DNA of 64,000 nucleotides, taken from contig OZ244928.1 of the NCBI GenBank assembly GCA_965221985.1, forward strand, positions 3,509,948 to 3,573,947, in the 5' to 3' direction. The DNA comes from J054 sp965221985 (GTDB lineage Bacteria; Pseudomonadota; Gammaproteobacteria; Steroidobacterales; GCA-2729495). The notes under the pieces were generated by a model that was not told the origin of the DNA, did not search any database, and saw nothing but the letters and a program-made list of their open reading frames with translations. Positions within the stretch are counted from its first letter, which is position 1. The number at the start of each line of letters is the position of its first letter. The position numbers and the translations under genes are program-made. Below are positions 8,074 to 16,877 of this stretch, in pieces.

Positions 8074-10338
8074 CTACTGATAGTTATAGGTCGCCGTCAA
8101 CAAATACTCGCTGGGCGGCAGCATGATGAATCCACCCAGACCGCGGCTGCCGGAAGTCACGATATCGTCGTCACCCAGGTTCTTGCCGGTTAACTTCAAT
8201 TCCCAGTTTTCACCTAGATCGACGGAAATAAACGCATTCCATAGATCCCAGCCAGAACTGCGAAAATCGTTGGTGGCAGAGGTCATGTAATCGTCAATCT
8301 CGTAGTAGTCGGATCCAATGGTTACATCCCCCACGAAGTCGCCAGGAGCATCGAAGCTGTAATCAAAGCCGATGTTGAATGAATAATCCGGCGTCTGCGG
8401 TGTCTCGGCTTCGCTAATACCGTACAAGAACGGCGCGTTAGCAGCCGCGCTACCCGGGCGTAAGTTCTTGTATTCTCCATCGGTAAAGGCTGTACCGCTG
8501 AAGAAAACACTGAGCCCGTCAACAGGGACTGCAGTGATCTCAAACTCAAGGCCTTGAATCTCAGCATCGCCGGAATTTTGCACCGGGAAAGCTAGGCTGC
8601 CGTCGGGCAGGGTCACCGTTGCATTTTGCTGGATGTCCTGAATATCCGAGAAGTAGTAGGCGAAGTTAGTGCGGATCCGGTTGTCGAACCATTCACCCTT
8701 AAAACCGACCTCATAGGTTTCGTTGGTTTCCGCGTTATAGCGCTCACCAACCGGTGTTGTTATTGATATTGCGCTCCAGCCCGCACCTTTGAAACCTTCT
8801 GAATAGCTGCCATATACCAAGGCATTGTCAAGAACACCTCCGGTTTCGAAGGTATAGTCCAGGGCAACTTTAGGCGTCCAGTCGTCTGGTTTTTGTGAGT
8901 CGACAATCCTAGCCGGCGGCGCCAGCGGACCACCCGGGGGAAGGAAAGACTGAAAATCTATACTAAAGTCCTTGTCATCTTCGGTGAAGCGCAGGCCTGT
9001 TGTGAGCTTCAAGTTTTCTGTGAAGTTATAGCTGGCCTCGCCAAAGAACGATATAGAATCAGTCTCGACCATAATCGTGCTGCGCGACAAGGGTATGCCG
9101 GCATTCCAGCCCCACAGTTGCTCTGCTTCTTCATTTAAGTAGAAGGCGCCGGCCACGTATTTCAGGCGTTCACCAAAGGCGCTGCCCAGAAACTGAATCT
9201 CTTGGGTGATCTGATCGGAGTCAGATTCCGAACCACCGACAGCGCCATTGTTGCCGGCGAAGTCCGTCATGAAGTTGCCGTCCAAGCCCACATAGCCGGT
9301 GATTGACTTGATCGTCAAGGCATCGTTAATGTCGTAGGCAACCGTAATGCCCAAGATGGTTTGTTCGGTATTCGCCTGTGGTTTGTTTCTTAGTGGCGGT
9401 GCTGGATCTCTGTCTGTCCAGGCCGTCCTAACGCCCCTGGTTCCATTCGGGAACACCAAGTCATCCGAGGTAAATTGCGTAGTGACGCCAGGTGGGCAGG
9501 GAAGGGTCGGATCCCCTACCAAGTCTTGGCAGTTATCCGCAATGCCCGGGGTAATACCCAAGACGGATTGATTCGAATCGTTATCCGACTCGGAGTAGGT
9601 CAGTGAAACAATTGCGTCGAGCCGCTCAAGACCGGTGAATCTAAGCTTACCGCGAACTGAAAGGTTTTCTTCATCGCCAGTCTCGGTATTCGCGCTAGGA
9701 TCAAAATTAAAATATTGGCCACCTTTCTCCTTGTACTGTACAGAAGTGGAACCGGCCCAACTGTCACTTAAAGGTCCACCAATACTGGCTCTAAGTAGTC
9801 GCTGATCGTCGTTACCCGCGCCCGCGGCTGCATTCAACCAGAACTCATCGTCGGGAGTCCGCGAGATAAAGCGAACGGCACCATAACCGGTGTTTCGACC
9901 GTACAAGGTACCCTGCGGGCCACGTAAAACTTCCACTCGTTCAATGTCAGAAAGCGTCACGTTGTTGCCGTTGAGCCGGCCGACATAAATGTCATCAACG
10001 TAGATACCCACGGGTGATTCCGCAACGACTAGCGAAGCATCCTGCTGCAAACCACCACGCAGAGATAAAGACAGGTTGCTCGGATGCGTAACGTTATTAA
10101 ACATGTTCAGGCTTGGCACATATCGCTGAAGATCGCGTGCTTCACCAACTTGTAACCGTTCTAACTCGCCCATTCCCATCGCGCTAACTGCGATGGGTAC
10201 ATCTTGCAGTGAGCTTTCGCGTCGCTCTGAAGTCACGACGATTTCATCTAGTTGTTCACTCCATGCGGGACCACTGCTAAAACCTGCTACTAAGGCTACT
10301 GTGGTGATCGCCACACATTTCCGAACTGAATGTCTCAT
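8074..10338 (-). CDS. TonB-dependent outer-membrane receptor (copy 1)
   Basis: A 754-residue protein. I chose ATG 10338 because it follows a strong GGGGGAG ribosome binding site and opens a good signal peptide (MRHSVRKC...PAWS); an upstream in-frame start adds 21 unlikely residues. A TonB box (DEIVVTSERR, residues 31-40) is followed by the plug domain with RGPQGTLYGRNTGYGAV, then a long beta-barrel with aromatic-ended strands. It imports a bulky nutrient across the outer membrane using TonB energy; the ligand is unknown. The last residues are TATYNYQ, unusual because these barrels normally end in an aromatic residue. It is divergent from the MFS/UbiD pair and may feed the same pathway. Confidence 0.93.
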   Translation of the reverse strand: MRHSVRKCVAITTVALVAGFSSGPAWSEQLDEIVVTSERRESSLQDVPIAVSAMGMGELERLQVGEARDLQRYVPSLNMFNNVTHPSNLSLSLRGGLQQDASLVVAESPVGIYVDDIYVGRLNGNNVTLSDIERVEVLRGPQGTLYGRNTGYGAVRFISRTPDDEFWLNAAAGAGNDDQRLLRASIGGPLSDSWAGSTSVQYKEKGGQYFNFDPSANTETGDEENLSVRGKLRFTGLERLDAIVSLTYSESDNDSNQSVLGITPGIADNCQDLVGDPTLPCPPGVTTQFTSDDLVFPNGTRGVRTAWTDRDPAPPLRNKPQANTEQTILGITVAYDINDALTIKSITGYVGLDGNFMTDFAGNNGAVGGSESDSDQITQEIQFLGSAFGERLKYVAGAFYLNEEAEQLWGWNAGIPLSRSTIMVETDSISFFGEASYNFTENLKLTTGLRFTEDDKDFSIDFQSFLPPGGPLAPPARIVDSQKPDDWTPKVALDYTFETGGVLDNALVYGSYSEGFKGAGWSAISITTPVGERYNAETNETYEVGFKGEWFDNRIRTNFAYYFSDIQDIQQNATVTLPDGSLAFPVQNSGDAEIQGLEFEITAVPVDGLSVFFSGTAFTDGEYKNLRPGSAAANAPFLYGISEAETPQTPDYSFNIGFDYSFDAPGDFVGDVTIGSDYYEIDDYMTSATNDFRSSGWDLWNAFISVDLGENWELKLTGKNLGDDDIVTSGSRGLGGFIMLPPSEYLLTATYNYQ

Positions 10339-10867
10339 TTGCCTCACTCCCCCGATCCTGTTGTTGGCGCGATGAATAGCGCTAGCGGCCAAGGCTATCA
10401 TAAGTTACCGTCCCTCGAAGCATGAAAGTGATTTCTCGGATTGATGTAAATTTACAACAAACCGTGGGGGATTACGCCGGTGGCTTAGCGACAGGCCCTG
10501 CGCTGCCAGCCCGCAGAGAATGCTCACATAGGGCGCTCTGCTGGGCTCATGCTCGCGGATCAGTTTTTGGCCGCGAAGAATTTCCAATCCTAGGATTTAG
10601 AGTCGGCGAGCCCGAAAAATTCGCAGCAGCAAGATAGCCTGCTTTCGGACTTCCTGCACCGATTAGTTAATAAGTTATGCGGGTGCCACGGCGGAATTCC
10701 AATGGATTCCAGAGCCCATCTGCTCGCGATGCTCAATACAAGTCTTATAAAGCATGAGCCTTTATAGCTCAAAACACTCCCGAGCTTCGCTAGGGCCAGT
10801 GACCGCAAATTGGTAACGCGCATAGATTCTTCTGGCCTAGCTACCTTGCCATACCCATGATAGTTCC
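10339..10867. promoter_or_regulatory. Divergent intergenic region between TonB receptor and MFS gene
   Basis: About 530 bases without a gene, expected to hold promoters for both directions. On the minus strand, TATGAT at about 10400 is a possible -10 for the receptor, but I see no convincing -35 at the right distance. A 12-bp palindrome lies at 10445-10456 (separate entry). Confidence 0.35.
10445..10456. promoter_or_regulatory. 12-bp perfect palindrome, possible operator
   Basis: TGTAAATTTACA is a perfect palindrome about 107 bases upstream of the TonB receptor start, inside the divergent intergenic region. Its length and AT-rich centre suit a dimeric repressor site. No regulator gene is adjacent and no second copy was noticed, so this is only a candidate. 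Confidence 0.3.
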
Positions 10868-12127
10868 ATGCTCAGAAAAGTGTATCCCGGTTGGTGGGTG
10901 TTGCTCGGCCTATTTCTTCTGTATGCCGCATCGAACGGCATCCTAATCTTCACTCTGCCCCTAATCTATCCAGAGCTAATAAAGGACTTCGGCTGGAACG
11001 AAGCGCAGGTGACCTTACCCGCTACAGTTTTCTTCGTGACCGCGGCGGCCTTGCACCCGATCGGCGGTATGTTGCTAGACCGTTATTCCCCGAAATTGCT
11101 CATGGTCATTGGTTACGGCGCGATTGCCTGCGGACTGGGTCTTTACCCTTTTATCACTTCGCTCAATGAACTAATGCTAATCCATGTGCTATTCGGTTTG
11201 GGCTTGGGCCTAGCCGGCTTGGTCGCCAATATGCTGGTCTTAACGCGCTGGTTCGTTCGTCGTCGTGGACTGGCGGTTGGTATTTTGTTAATGGGCGCAA
11301 GTTTTGGCGGAGCCATCTTTCCACTCTTGGTAAGACAAGTCCTAATAGATGACGGCTGGCGTGAGGCGGTTTCGCTGCTGGCACTGATCGGCGGGGCACT
11401 GATGATGCTACCGCTTATATTCTTGGTTCGCGATCGACCAGAAACGCCATTGCGAGACGCAATACAAGCCACAAATAGTGACAGTAGATCGCCGGCGGAA
11501 CCAACAGCTTCTATGCAGAAAACCGGGCCGACACTGAGCAAGGCTCTTAGATCGCCTGTTTTTTACTTGCTTGTCGCCGCCACGGCGACCTTGTGGTTTT
11601 GTATTGTCGGCGTCTTGCAGCATCAAGCGATTTATCTTGGCCAAGATCTGGGCATTAGCAAAGACACAATTCCGCTGGTTTTCAGCATATTCTTCTGGGC
11701 TGGTATCGTAGGAAAATTCGGATTCGGTTACCTGAGTGACCGGCTAAACAAAGTCCATGTCATGCTGGTATGCATCGGCAACTTTATCCTTGGACTGTGG
11801 CTGCTCCGCAATTTGGACGGCAATAGCGTGCCACTGACGTTTGCGTACGCGGTCATCTACGGCCTGGGGACGGGCGGCGCCTTTTCCATGATTCAATTGG
11901 TCATTGCCGAGCATTTTGCGGGTCAGGCCTACGGCAAGATTTTGGGTATTTTTACTTTCGTTGACACCATGGCAGGTGCCGGCGGCACCCAGGCTATCGG
12001 CATGCTGCGCGTGGCGAATCAGAGCTATTTGCCAGCCATCGATTTGATGATACTCGGCTGTATATTTTCTGGATTCTGCATGTTTGCGCTAAGACGGTTC
12101 CGAGAGTCAAGTGCAATCTCAACTTAG
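10868..12127 (+). CDS. MFS transporter, monocarboxylate/OFA-like
   Basis: A 419-residue membrane protein with about twelve hydrophobic segments and a hydrophilic central loop around residues 200-222. The N-terminus (GWWVLLGLFLLYAASNG, then DFGWNEAQVTLP and GGMLLDRYSPK) has the pattern of monocarboxylate/oxalate-formate-type major facilitator carriers: a GWW start, an FGW motif before helix 2 and a D-R-loop motif after it. It sits 91 bases before the UbiD gene on the same strand, so uptake or export of a carboxylated substrate or product of that enzyme is the natural reading; this is inference. No strong ribosome binding site is visible. Confidence 0.85.
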   Translation: MLRKVYPGWWVLLGLFLLYAASNGILIFTLPLIYPELIKDFGWNEAQVTLPATVFFVTAAALHPIGGMLLDRYSPKLLMVIGYGAIACGLGLYPFITSLNELMLIHVLFGLGLGLAGLVANMLVLTRWFVRRRGLAVGILLMGASFGGAIFPLLVRQVLIDDGWREAVSLLALIGGALMMLPLIFLVRDRPETPLRDAIQATNSDSRSPAEPTASMQKTGPTLSKALRSPVFYLLVAATATLWFCIVGVLQHQAIYLGQDLGISKDTIPLVFSIFFWAGIVGKFGFGYLSDRLNKVHVMLVCIGNFILGLWLLRNLDGNSVPLTFAYAVIYGLGTGGAFSMIQLVIAEHFAGQAYGKILGIFTFVDTMAGAGGTQAIGMLRVANQSYLPAIDLMILGCIFSGFCMFALRRFRESSAIST

Positions 12128-12218
12128 CGAAGCGATGCTCATCTTGACGCAAAGCTGGCTGCAACAGTTCGAAAAATGCTTTCTATGTTAGTTTTGTGAT
12201 CGGCAAAAGGAACTCGGC

Positions 12219-13703
12219 GTGAATATTGCTCGACCTTCACTTGGACCCTTCTTAAGTCTGCGTGATTATCTTTCGGCATTAGACAATGCCGGCCTAGTGC
12301 TTCGAGTCACTGAATTCGATCAAGATACCTATGAAAGCACAGCCTTTGCATACCGGCTCATGGAACGCTATCGCTATAACCAAGCACCCGCGTTCCAATT
12401 TGAACGCGTGAAGCTTGACGGCCACTGGCTTCAAGGGCCCGTAATCGGTGGGGCTTACGGCCCATGGATCGGCGAAGCACTGTGTTTCGGTATCGGGGAA
12501 TACAATGCGCCCCATGAAGCTTACGGTGCAACTTTGCAAAAGGTCGCGGGGCTGCATGGACCGGATGGTTTCCCGCATTTGCCACCCGTTGAGGTTCCCC
12601 TGTCCGATGCACCCGTCAAAGAAGTCTGCCTTGACGAGAATTCTATAGACCTGAGGACCTACCCCTTTCTCAAAACCAATCCCGGCGATGCTGGCCGCTA
12701 TATCAACTCGGGCTGTCTGCTACTCCAGGATCCAAAGCTTGGCGCGAAAATCAGTGTCTACCGTTGCCAGCTGCAGGGGCCGCGACGCATTAGCGTCAAT
12801 CCCGAGCCGGGCCAAGCAGGTTGGCGCTTTCTTCAAGCGATGAAGGCCCGCGGCGATCGAACCGCTCCGGTAGTCCTGGTGCTGGGCGTGGACCCCATCA
12901 CATATGGCGTCGCGGCGTCGACCATCGCCCGCGAGTCGCAAACCGAACTGGGTGTGGCCGGCGGTTTAGCCGGGCGACCAGTGCCGGTGGTGCGCGCGCA
13001 AACCTCCCCAGTGTTGATTCCTGCCACTGCCGAAATGGCCATCGAGGGCGAAATCTCCTTGACAGAAACCCAGCCGGAGGGGCCGTTTGCCGAATTCTAT
13101 GGCGTAATGGGCGAATCCAAGCCGGAAAACTTTTTCATGGACGTTACCGCGGTGACCCATCGCGGTCGACCCTGGTTTCTCAATTCTTATTCAGGAATTA
13201 TTCGCAATGCCATCGGTGTCACGAGAGAAGCTTCTCTACTGGTGAAGTACAGAGACCGAATTCCAGGACTGATTGCAATTCATGTGCCACAGCAGGCCGC
13301 CGGCGTACATATCATTGCCATCGACAAGCAAGAGCCTGGCCAGGGAATCGCTGCCGGTCGCGACTACGCGGAAAGCGAAATGTTAGCTAAGGTGGTGGTG
13401 GTCGTAGATAAAGAAATCTCGCCGTATAACTTGGATGAGGTTTGGCAAACCCTTGGCGCGCGTTGGCAGCCGCATCCTGCCACACATGTTATTCAAGATA
13501 CGGCCGGTATACCGCTGGATCCGTCGCTACGGCAGCCGCCAAAGACTTCAAAAATCGTAATTGACGCCACACCGCAATTAGCCTCGGAAAACGGCCCAGC
13601 AACATTCCCGGCTAACTCTAAGGACTTATTCCGACAAGCTATGCCGGAAGCACTGGGGCAAATCGATAGTATGCTAAATAGCAGTCTTGCGCGGCGAGAT
13701 TAG
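12219..13703 (+). CDS. UbiD-family (prenylated-FMN) decarboxylase
   Basis: A 494-residue protein with a GTG start, fixed by AAAAGGA about 7 bases upstream. UbiD hallmarks are present: the SVYRCQLQGPRR strand with the conserved arginine, ELGVAGGLAGRPVPVV, and QPEGPFAEFYG carrying the glutamate pair E287 and E292, spaced five residues apart as in ferulate decarboxylase Fdc1 (E277/E282). Also seen are IDKQEPGQG and GARWQPHPA. The family catalyses reversible decarboxylation of aromatic or alpha,beta-unsaturated acids and needs prenyl-FMN made by UbiX; no ubiX is in the window. Its partner is the MFS carrier just upstream. A second UbiD gene lies at the right edge. Ubiquinone synthesis is unlikely given this context. 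Confidence 0.88.
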   Translation: MNIARPSLGPFLSLRDYLSALDNAGLVLRVTEFDQDTYESTAFAYRLMERYRYNQAPAFQFERVKLDGHWLQGPVIGGAYGPWIGEALCFGIGEYNAPHEAYGATLQKVAGLHGPDGFPHLPPVEVPLSDAPVKEVCLDENSIDLRTYPFLKTNPGDAGRYINSGCLLLQDPKLGAKISVYRCQLQGPRRISVNPEPGQAGWRFLQAMKARGDRTAPVVLVLGVDPITYGVAASTIARESQTELGVAGGLAGRPVPVVRAQTSPVLIPATAEMAIEGEISLTETQPEGPFAEFYGVMGESKPENFFMDVTAVTHRGRPWFLNSYSGIIRNAIGVTREASLLVKYRDRIPGLIAIHVPQQAAGVHIIAIDKQEPGQGIAAGRDYAESEMLAKVVVVVDKEISPYNLDEVWQTLGARWQPHPATHVIQDTAGIPLDPSLRQPPKTSKIVIDATPQLASENGPATFPANSKDLFRQAMPEALGQIDSMLNSSLARRD

Positions 13704-13734
13704 ATGATCGTTTTTTGCCGGTATATTTAGCTCC

Positions 13735-15228
13735 CTAATCATCAGTATCTGGCGGCACATAATTGGGATCGAAGATCAGATGGGTATGACTTCTATCAGC
13801 TTCGTCGAAACTCGCGCCCAGCAACAGACTAGGTCCCGTCAAATTTGTCGGATGCATGATCGCGTCGATATTGCCGCCATCCAACAATTCTTCCTCTTTG
13901 ATAATCTCCACCACACCCCGGCCTTCTTTTAAGGCCCGATCTGCCACCCGCGTGGCATTCTCGTAGCCGATATGCGGACTAAACGCCGTGATCACACCAA
14001 TGCTGTCTTCGACCTGTTGATCGCAATGTTCACGATTCACGGTAATGCCACGCACGCAACGGTCCGTTAGCATCTCAATGGCGCGGGTCAACATGCGCAA
14101 CGTGCTCATCAGGTTGTAAACGATCACCGGCTCAAAGGCGTTAAGCTGGAGCTGTCCAGCTTCCGCGGCCATGGCGACGACCAGGTCGTTGCCGATGACC
14201 TGATAGGCCACTTGATTTACCGCCTCGGGGATGACGGGATTTACCTTACCCGGCATGATTGAAGACCCTGGCTGCATGGGCGGCAAATTGAGTTCGCCCA
14301 TGCCGGCGCGTGGACCGCTGGACAGCAAACGCAAGTCGTTGCATATCTTGGAAAGCTTTATTGCTACTCGTTTCAAGATTCCGGAAAACATAACAAAGGC
14401 GCCAGTATCCGACGTCGCTTCAATCAAACTAGGCGCGAGCCTAAGATTGATTCCCGCCAGTTTGCTCAAGTTGTCGACAGCCATCTGCGCATATTCCGGA
14501 TGCGTATTGATGCCGGTACCGATGGCCGTGCCGCCAAGATTAATCACGGTAAACAGCTTGGCCATTTCATCCAGCCGGCTAATATCTTCCCCCACCGTGA
14601 TGGCCCAGGCCTCGAATTCCTGGCCAAAGGTCATGGGCACGGCGTCCTGCAACTGCGTGCGGCCCATCTTTAGAATGGTTCCCAACTCCTTAGCCTTGGT
14701 TTCGAAAACCTCACACAGCTCCTTTAGCGCAACGATTAGGGGATCGTCGGCCAATATCATGGCAAGTCGCACAGCCGTTGGGTATACATCATTGGTCGAC
14801 TGCGACATGTTCACGTCGTTGTTTGGATGCAGGTGCTGATATTCGCCGCGCGCGTGACCCATCAGTTCCAGAGCCCGGTTGGCGATGACCTCGTTCACGT
14901 TCATATTGGTCGAGGTACCCGCTCCGCCCTGAATCAAGTCAACGACAAACTCACTGTGTAAAGCTCCGGCGGCAATTTCCGCGCAGGCTGCATCGATGGC
15001 ATTCGCCTTCTCATCATTCAATAAACCCAGTTCCCGATTCGCCTGGGCCGCTGCCTGCTTCACCAAAGCCAAAGCGCGAATTAGTTCCGGAAAGTGGCCT
15101 ATGGGCACACCGGTGATATTAAAGTTGTGCAGGGCCCGCAGAGTTTGGATGCCGTAGTAAGCGGCTGACGGAACCTGCTCGTCGCCCAGTAGATCATGCT
15201 CTATGCGATATTCCGAATTGGCCGCCAT
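13735..15228 (-). CDS. aspA: Aspartate ammonia-lyase
   Basis: A 497-residue protein of the fumarase/aspartase superfamily. The signature GSSIMPGKVNP lies near residue 325, with TSTNMNVNEV and SQSTNDVYPT earlier and the GTGINTHPEY segment typical of the aspartase/class II fumarase group. The N-terminal RIEHDLLGDEQVP and YYGIQTLRA match aspartase better than fumarase, which usually reads more like ERDTMG...WGAQT. The reaction is L-aspartate to fumarate plus ammonia, linking nitrogen to the TCA cycle. It is convergent with the UbiD gene, with 31 bases between stops, and precedes the ceramidase-family gene on the same strand by 23 bases. Confidence 0.9.
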   Translation of the reverse strand: MAANSEYRIEHDLLGDEQVPSAAYYGIQTLRALHNFNITGVPIGHFPELIRALALVKQAAAQANRELGLLNDEKANAIDAACAEIAAGALHSEFVVDLIQGGAGTSTNMNVNEVIANRALELMGHARGEYQHLHPNNDVNMSQSTNDVYPTAVRLAMILADDPLIVALKELCEVFETKAKELGTILKMGRTQLQDAVPMTFGQEFEAWAITVGEDISRLDEMAKLFTVINLGGTAIGTGINTHPEYAQMAVDNLSKLAGINLRLAPSLIEATSDTGAFVMFSGILKRVAIKLSKICNDLRLLSSGPRAGMGELNLPPMQPGSSIMPGKVNPVIPEAVNQVAYQVIGNDLVVAMAAEAGQLQLNAFEPVIVYNLMSTLRMLTRAIEMLTDRCVRGITVNREHCDQQVEDSIGVITAFSPHIGYENATRVADRALKEGRGVVEIIKEEELLDGGNIDAIMHPTNLTGPSLLLGASFDEADRSHTHLIFDPNYVPPDTDD

Positions 15229-15251
15229 GTTGCGCCTCCATGAACCCTGGT

Positions 15252-16016
15252 TCAGTCGATCACCCGCCGAAACCGCACGGCCCAGAAAAAGAAAAATGTA
15301 CCAAGCGCCGCCAGCAAGTGCTTGATCGCATGGCCACTAAAACCGATGGCTTCAAAAATACCCACATCGGCGAACTCCGTAATTTTTGAAGCCACATAGG
15401 CTGCCAAAACTGCCCAGACCCAGCCATTGCTGGCAAAACGCGACGGATATTGGAGCAGCAATACTGGAATCAACAACATGGGTAGAAACTGGACAAGGGC
15501 ATAGGGCCGCAAATCGCCAGCGCCTTGTAGCTCAGTAAAATGCCAATAGAAAACAGAGGCCGCACCGAGTAATAGCAGCGGAATGAGCATTCGCCGCCCC
15601 CAGTTCACTGAAACATTTTCGGCAACGATAATCGAGAAGAAAGCCATAAAACTGATGGTCATGGGTAAACGATCCCAAACCAAGGTTTCATTGTTTGGAT
15701 TCAGATGGTAATAGCCGGAACCAAAGGCGACCAGTGCGACGCCCACAAAAAATATCAGATAGGCGGGACGCATTTCAGTGACGATGCCAGTGGCTTGTTT
15801 CGTCAACAGCGCTAACAAGCCGATGCAACCGACCAGGAGAAACGGAACGTTAGAAACTGTATTCCAGAAATTCGCAACGCCGAGCATAGCGCGCTTATCA
15901 GCAAAATCATGATAAGCGGGGTCTTGCGGCACCGGTGGTGTGACGGCAGCCACGGCTATCGCAATCAGCGTGACCAACCCGATTACAAGTAGTTTTTTGT
16001 CGAATTTTGTAGTCAT
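15252..16016 (-). CDS. Ceramidase-family (alkaline phytoceramidase-like) membrane protein
   Basis: A 254-residue protein with about seven hydrophobic segments. Three conserved catalytic clusters of the CREST superfamily can be seen: a serine and histidine in GSGYYHLNP, an aspartate in LVWDRLP, and H-x3-H near the C-terminus (GHAIKHLLAA). In eukaryotes these zinc enzymes hydrolyse the amide of ceramide; in bacteria the substrate is mostly unknown. I chose the ATG at 16016 because upstream codons overlap the toxin gene and add a hydrophilic, unlike-family extension. The role of the gene between aspA and the toxin gene is unclear; a lipid- or sphingolipid-amidase function is inferred from motifs only. 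Confidence 0.78.
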   Translation of the reverse strand: MTTKFDKKLLVIGLVTLIAIAVAAVTPPVPQDPAYHDFADKRAMLGVANFWNTVSNVPFLLVGCIGLLALLTKQATGIVTEMRPAYLIFFVGVALVAFGSGYYHLNPNNETLVWDRLPMTISFMAFFSIIVAENVSVNWGRRMLIPLLLLGAASVFYWHFTELQGAGDLRPYALVQFLPMLLIPVLLLQYPSRFASNGWVWAVLAAYVASKITEFADVGIFEAIGFSGHAIKHLLAALGTFFFFWAVRFRRVID

Positions 16017-16057
16017 GATATGAATGCCATGAACGATGCAATTTTCGCGGCCATAGT

Positions 16058-16447
16058 TTATGGATTTTCCATCAGACCACTTTTTACCCATTTGAGTATA
16101 TCTTCGTAGCGAAAATCCCCGTCAGACAGGTTGCTAGCGATAAAATTTTGCGCGCTGTCCGCCTCTAGCCGGAATTGCCAACCATTGAGCCGGAGAAACA
16201 CATCGGTGGCGAAAAATGCCAGGCGCTTGTTGCCATCTACAAACGCCTGATTGATGAGCAAGGAATGAAAGAGTGCGGCGGCCAGTTCCGGTAGCTTGTC
16301 GTAGTAGCCGGTTTGCGGACGGTATAACGCGCTTTCGAGCAGCCCTAGATCATGTCGGCCGGGCTCGCCACCAAATTCGTCGATGCCGCGCTGATGAATC
16401 GCTAGCACTTCATCGACGGACAAAAACTGGGCTAGCTCACTCGGCAA
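16058..16447 (-). CDS. Doc-family (Fic-fold) toxin, catalytic His replaced
   Basis: About 129 residues if read from a TTG at 16447, which overlaps the antitoxin's stop by 11 bases and gives the usual Doc length. An ATG at 16486 is possible but overlaps the antitoxin by 50 bases. The body matches death-on-curing toxins: HQRGIDEFGGEPG, RHDLGLLESAL and the loop FVDGNKR. In active Doc the loop begins with histidine (HxFxxGNKR) and the protein phosphorylates EF-Tu; here the residue is glutamine (Q67, INQAFVDGNKR). So the fold is kept but the key catalytic residue differs. It follows an RHH antitoxin, in toxin-antitoxin gene order. Confidence 0.8.
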   Translation of the reverse strand: MPSELAQFLSVDEVLAIHQRGIDEFGGEPGRHDLGLLESALYRPQTGYYDKLPELAAALFHSLLINQAFVDGNKRLAFFATDVFLRLNGWQFRLEADSAQNFIASNLSDGDFRYEDILKWVKSGLMENP

Positions 16448-16649
16448 GTCGGCGACCCAGCTCTTGGTTTTGCGCCACCGATGCATCCAAATGTTCCAGC
16501 ACGATGGGGCGAAGTCTGCGTCTTCTAACGTAATCACGCACGGCATCGCTCAGGAGGCCCGAGATAGTTTGGTGGGATTCCCGCGCCAACGCCTGGAGAT
16601 CCGCCCAGGCCTGCTCGTCGACTTTTGAGCTGATCTTGATGGTGGACAT
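16437..16649 (-). CDS. Ribbon-helix-helix antitoxin
   Basis: A 70-residue protein. The N-terminal MSTIKISSKVDEQAW forms the beta-ribbon and the following helix-loop-helix (LARESHQTISGLLSDAV) matches the RHH DNA-binding fold of CopG/Phd-partner antitoxins. The basic YVRRRRLRP and acidic C-terminal tail would bind and neutralise the toxin. It overlaps the toxin gene and is expected to repress the pair through the three 10-bp repeats 11 bases upstream of its start. No strong ribosome binding site is evident. Confidence 0.8.
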   Translation of the reverse strand: MSTIKISSKVDEQAWADLQALARESHQTISGLLSDAVRDYVRRRRLRPIVLEHLDASVAQNQELGRRLAE

Positions 16650-16659
16650 GGTCTTATGC

Positions 16660-16689
16660 TGTCAAGATATGTCATGATTTGTCAAGTAT
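16660..16689. promoter_or_regulatory. Three 10-bp direct repeats upstream of the antitoxin, likely operator
   Basis: TGTCAAGATA, TGTCATGATT and TGTCAAGTAT follow one another with no gap, so the TGTCA core recurs every 10 bases, one helical turn. The array starts 11 bases upstream of the antitoxin ATG. On the minus strand the outer cores read TTGACA, the -35 consensus, so the array may overlap the promoter. RHH repressors bind such tandem sites cooperatively on one face of DNA. Confidence 0.7.
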
Positions 16690-16877
16690 TGCACTCATCT
16701 CGTCTAGGATCCTGTAAACAATGAGCTTTTCGGCCTCGTCCGGAATTGGCATAGCCACAGGGATCGAACAGCCGTCAATACCCAAGTGGTGGAATTATTG
16801 TGCGGCAAGCCATTGTCCTGGCCGCCAACTTTTGTGAGAATCCGTCGAGTTGTGTCAGGGTGGGTCAGTTTTATCTC

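Noticed and set aside
16704..16877. GTG-started extension of the M15 peptidase at 16800
   Set aside because: It would place 26 unrelated residues before the twin-arginine signal, which should be close to the N-terminus.
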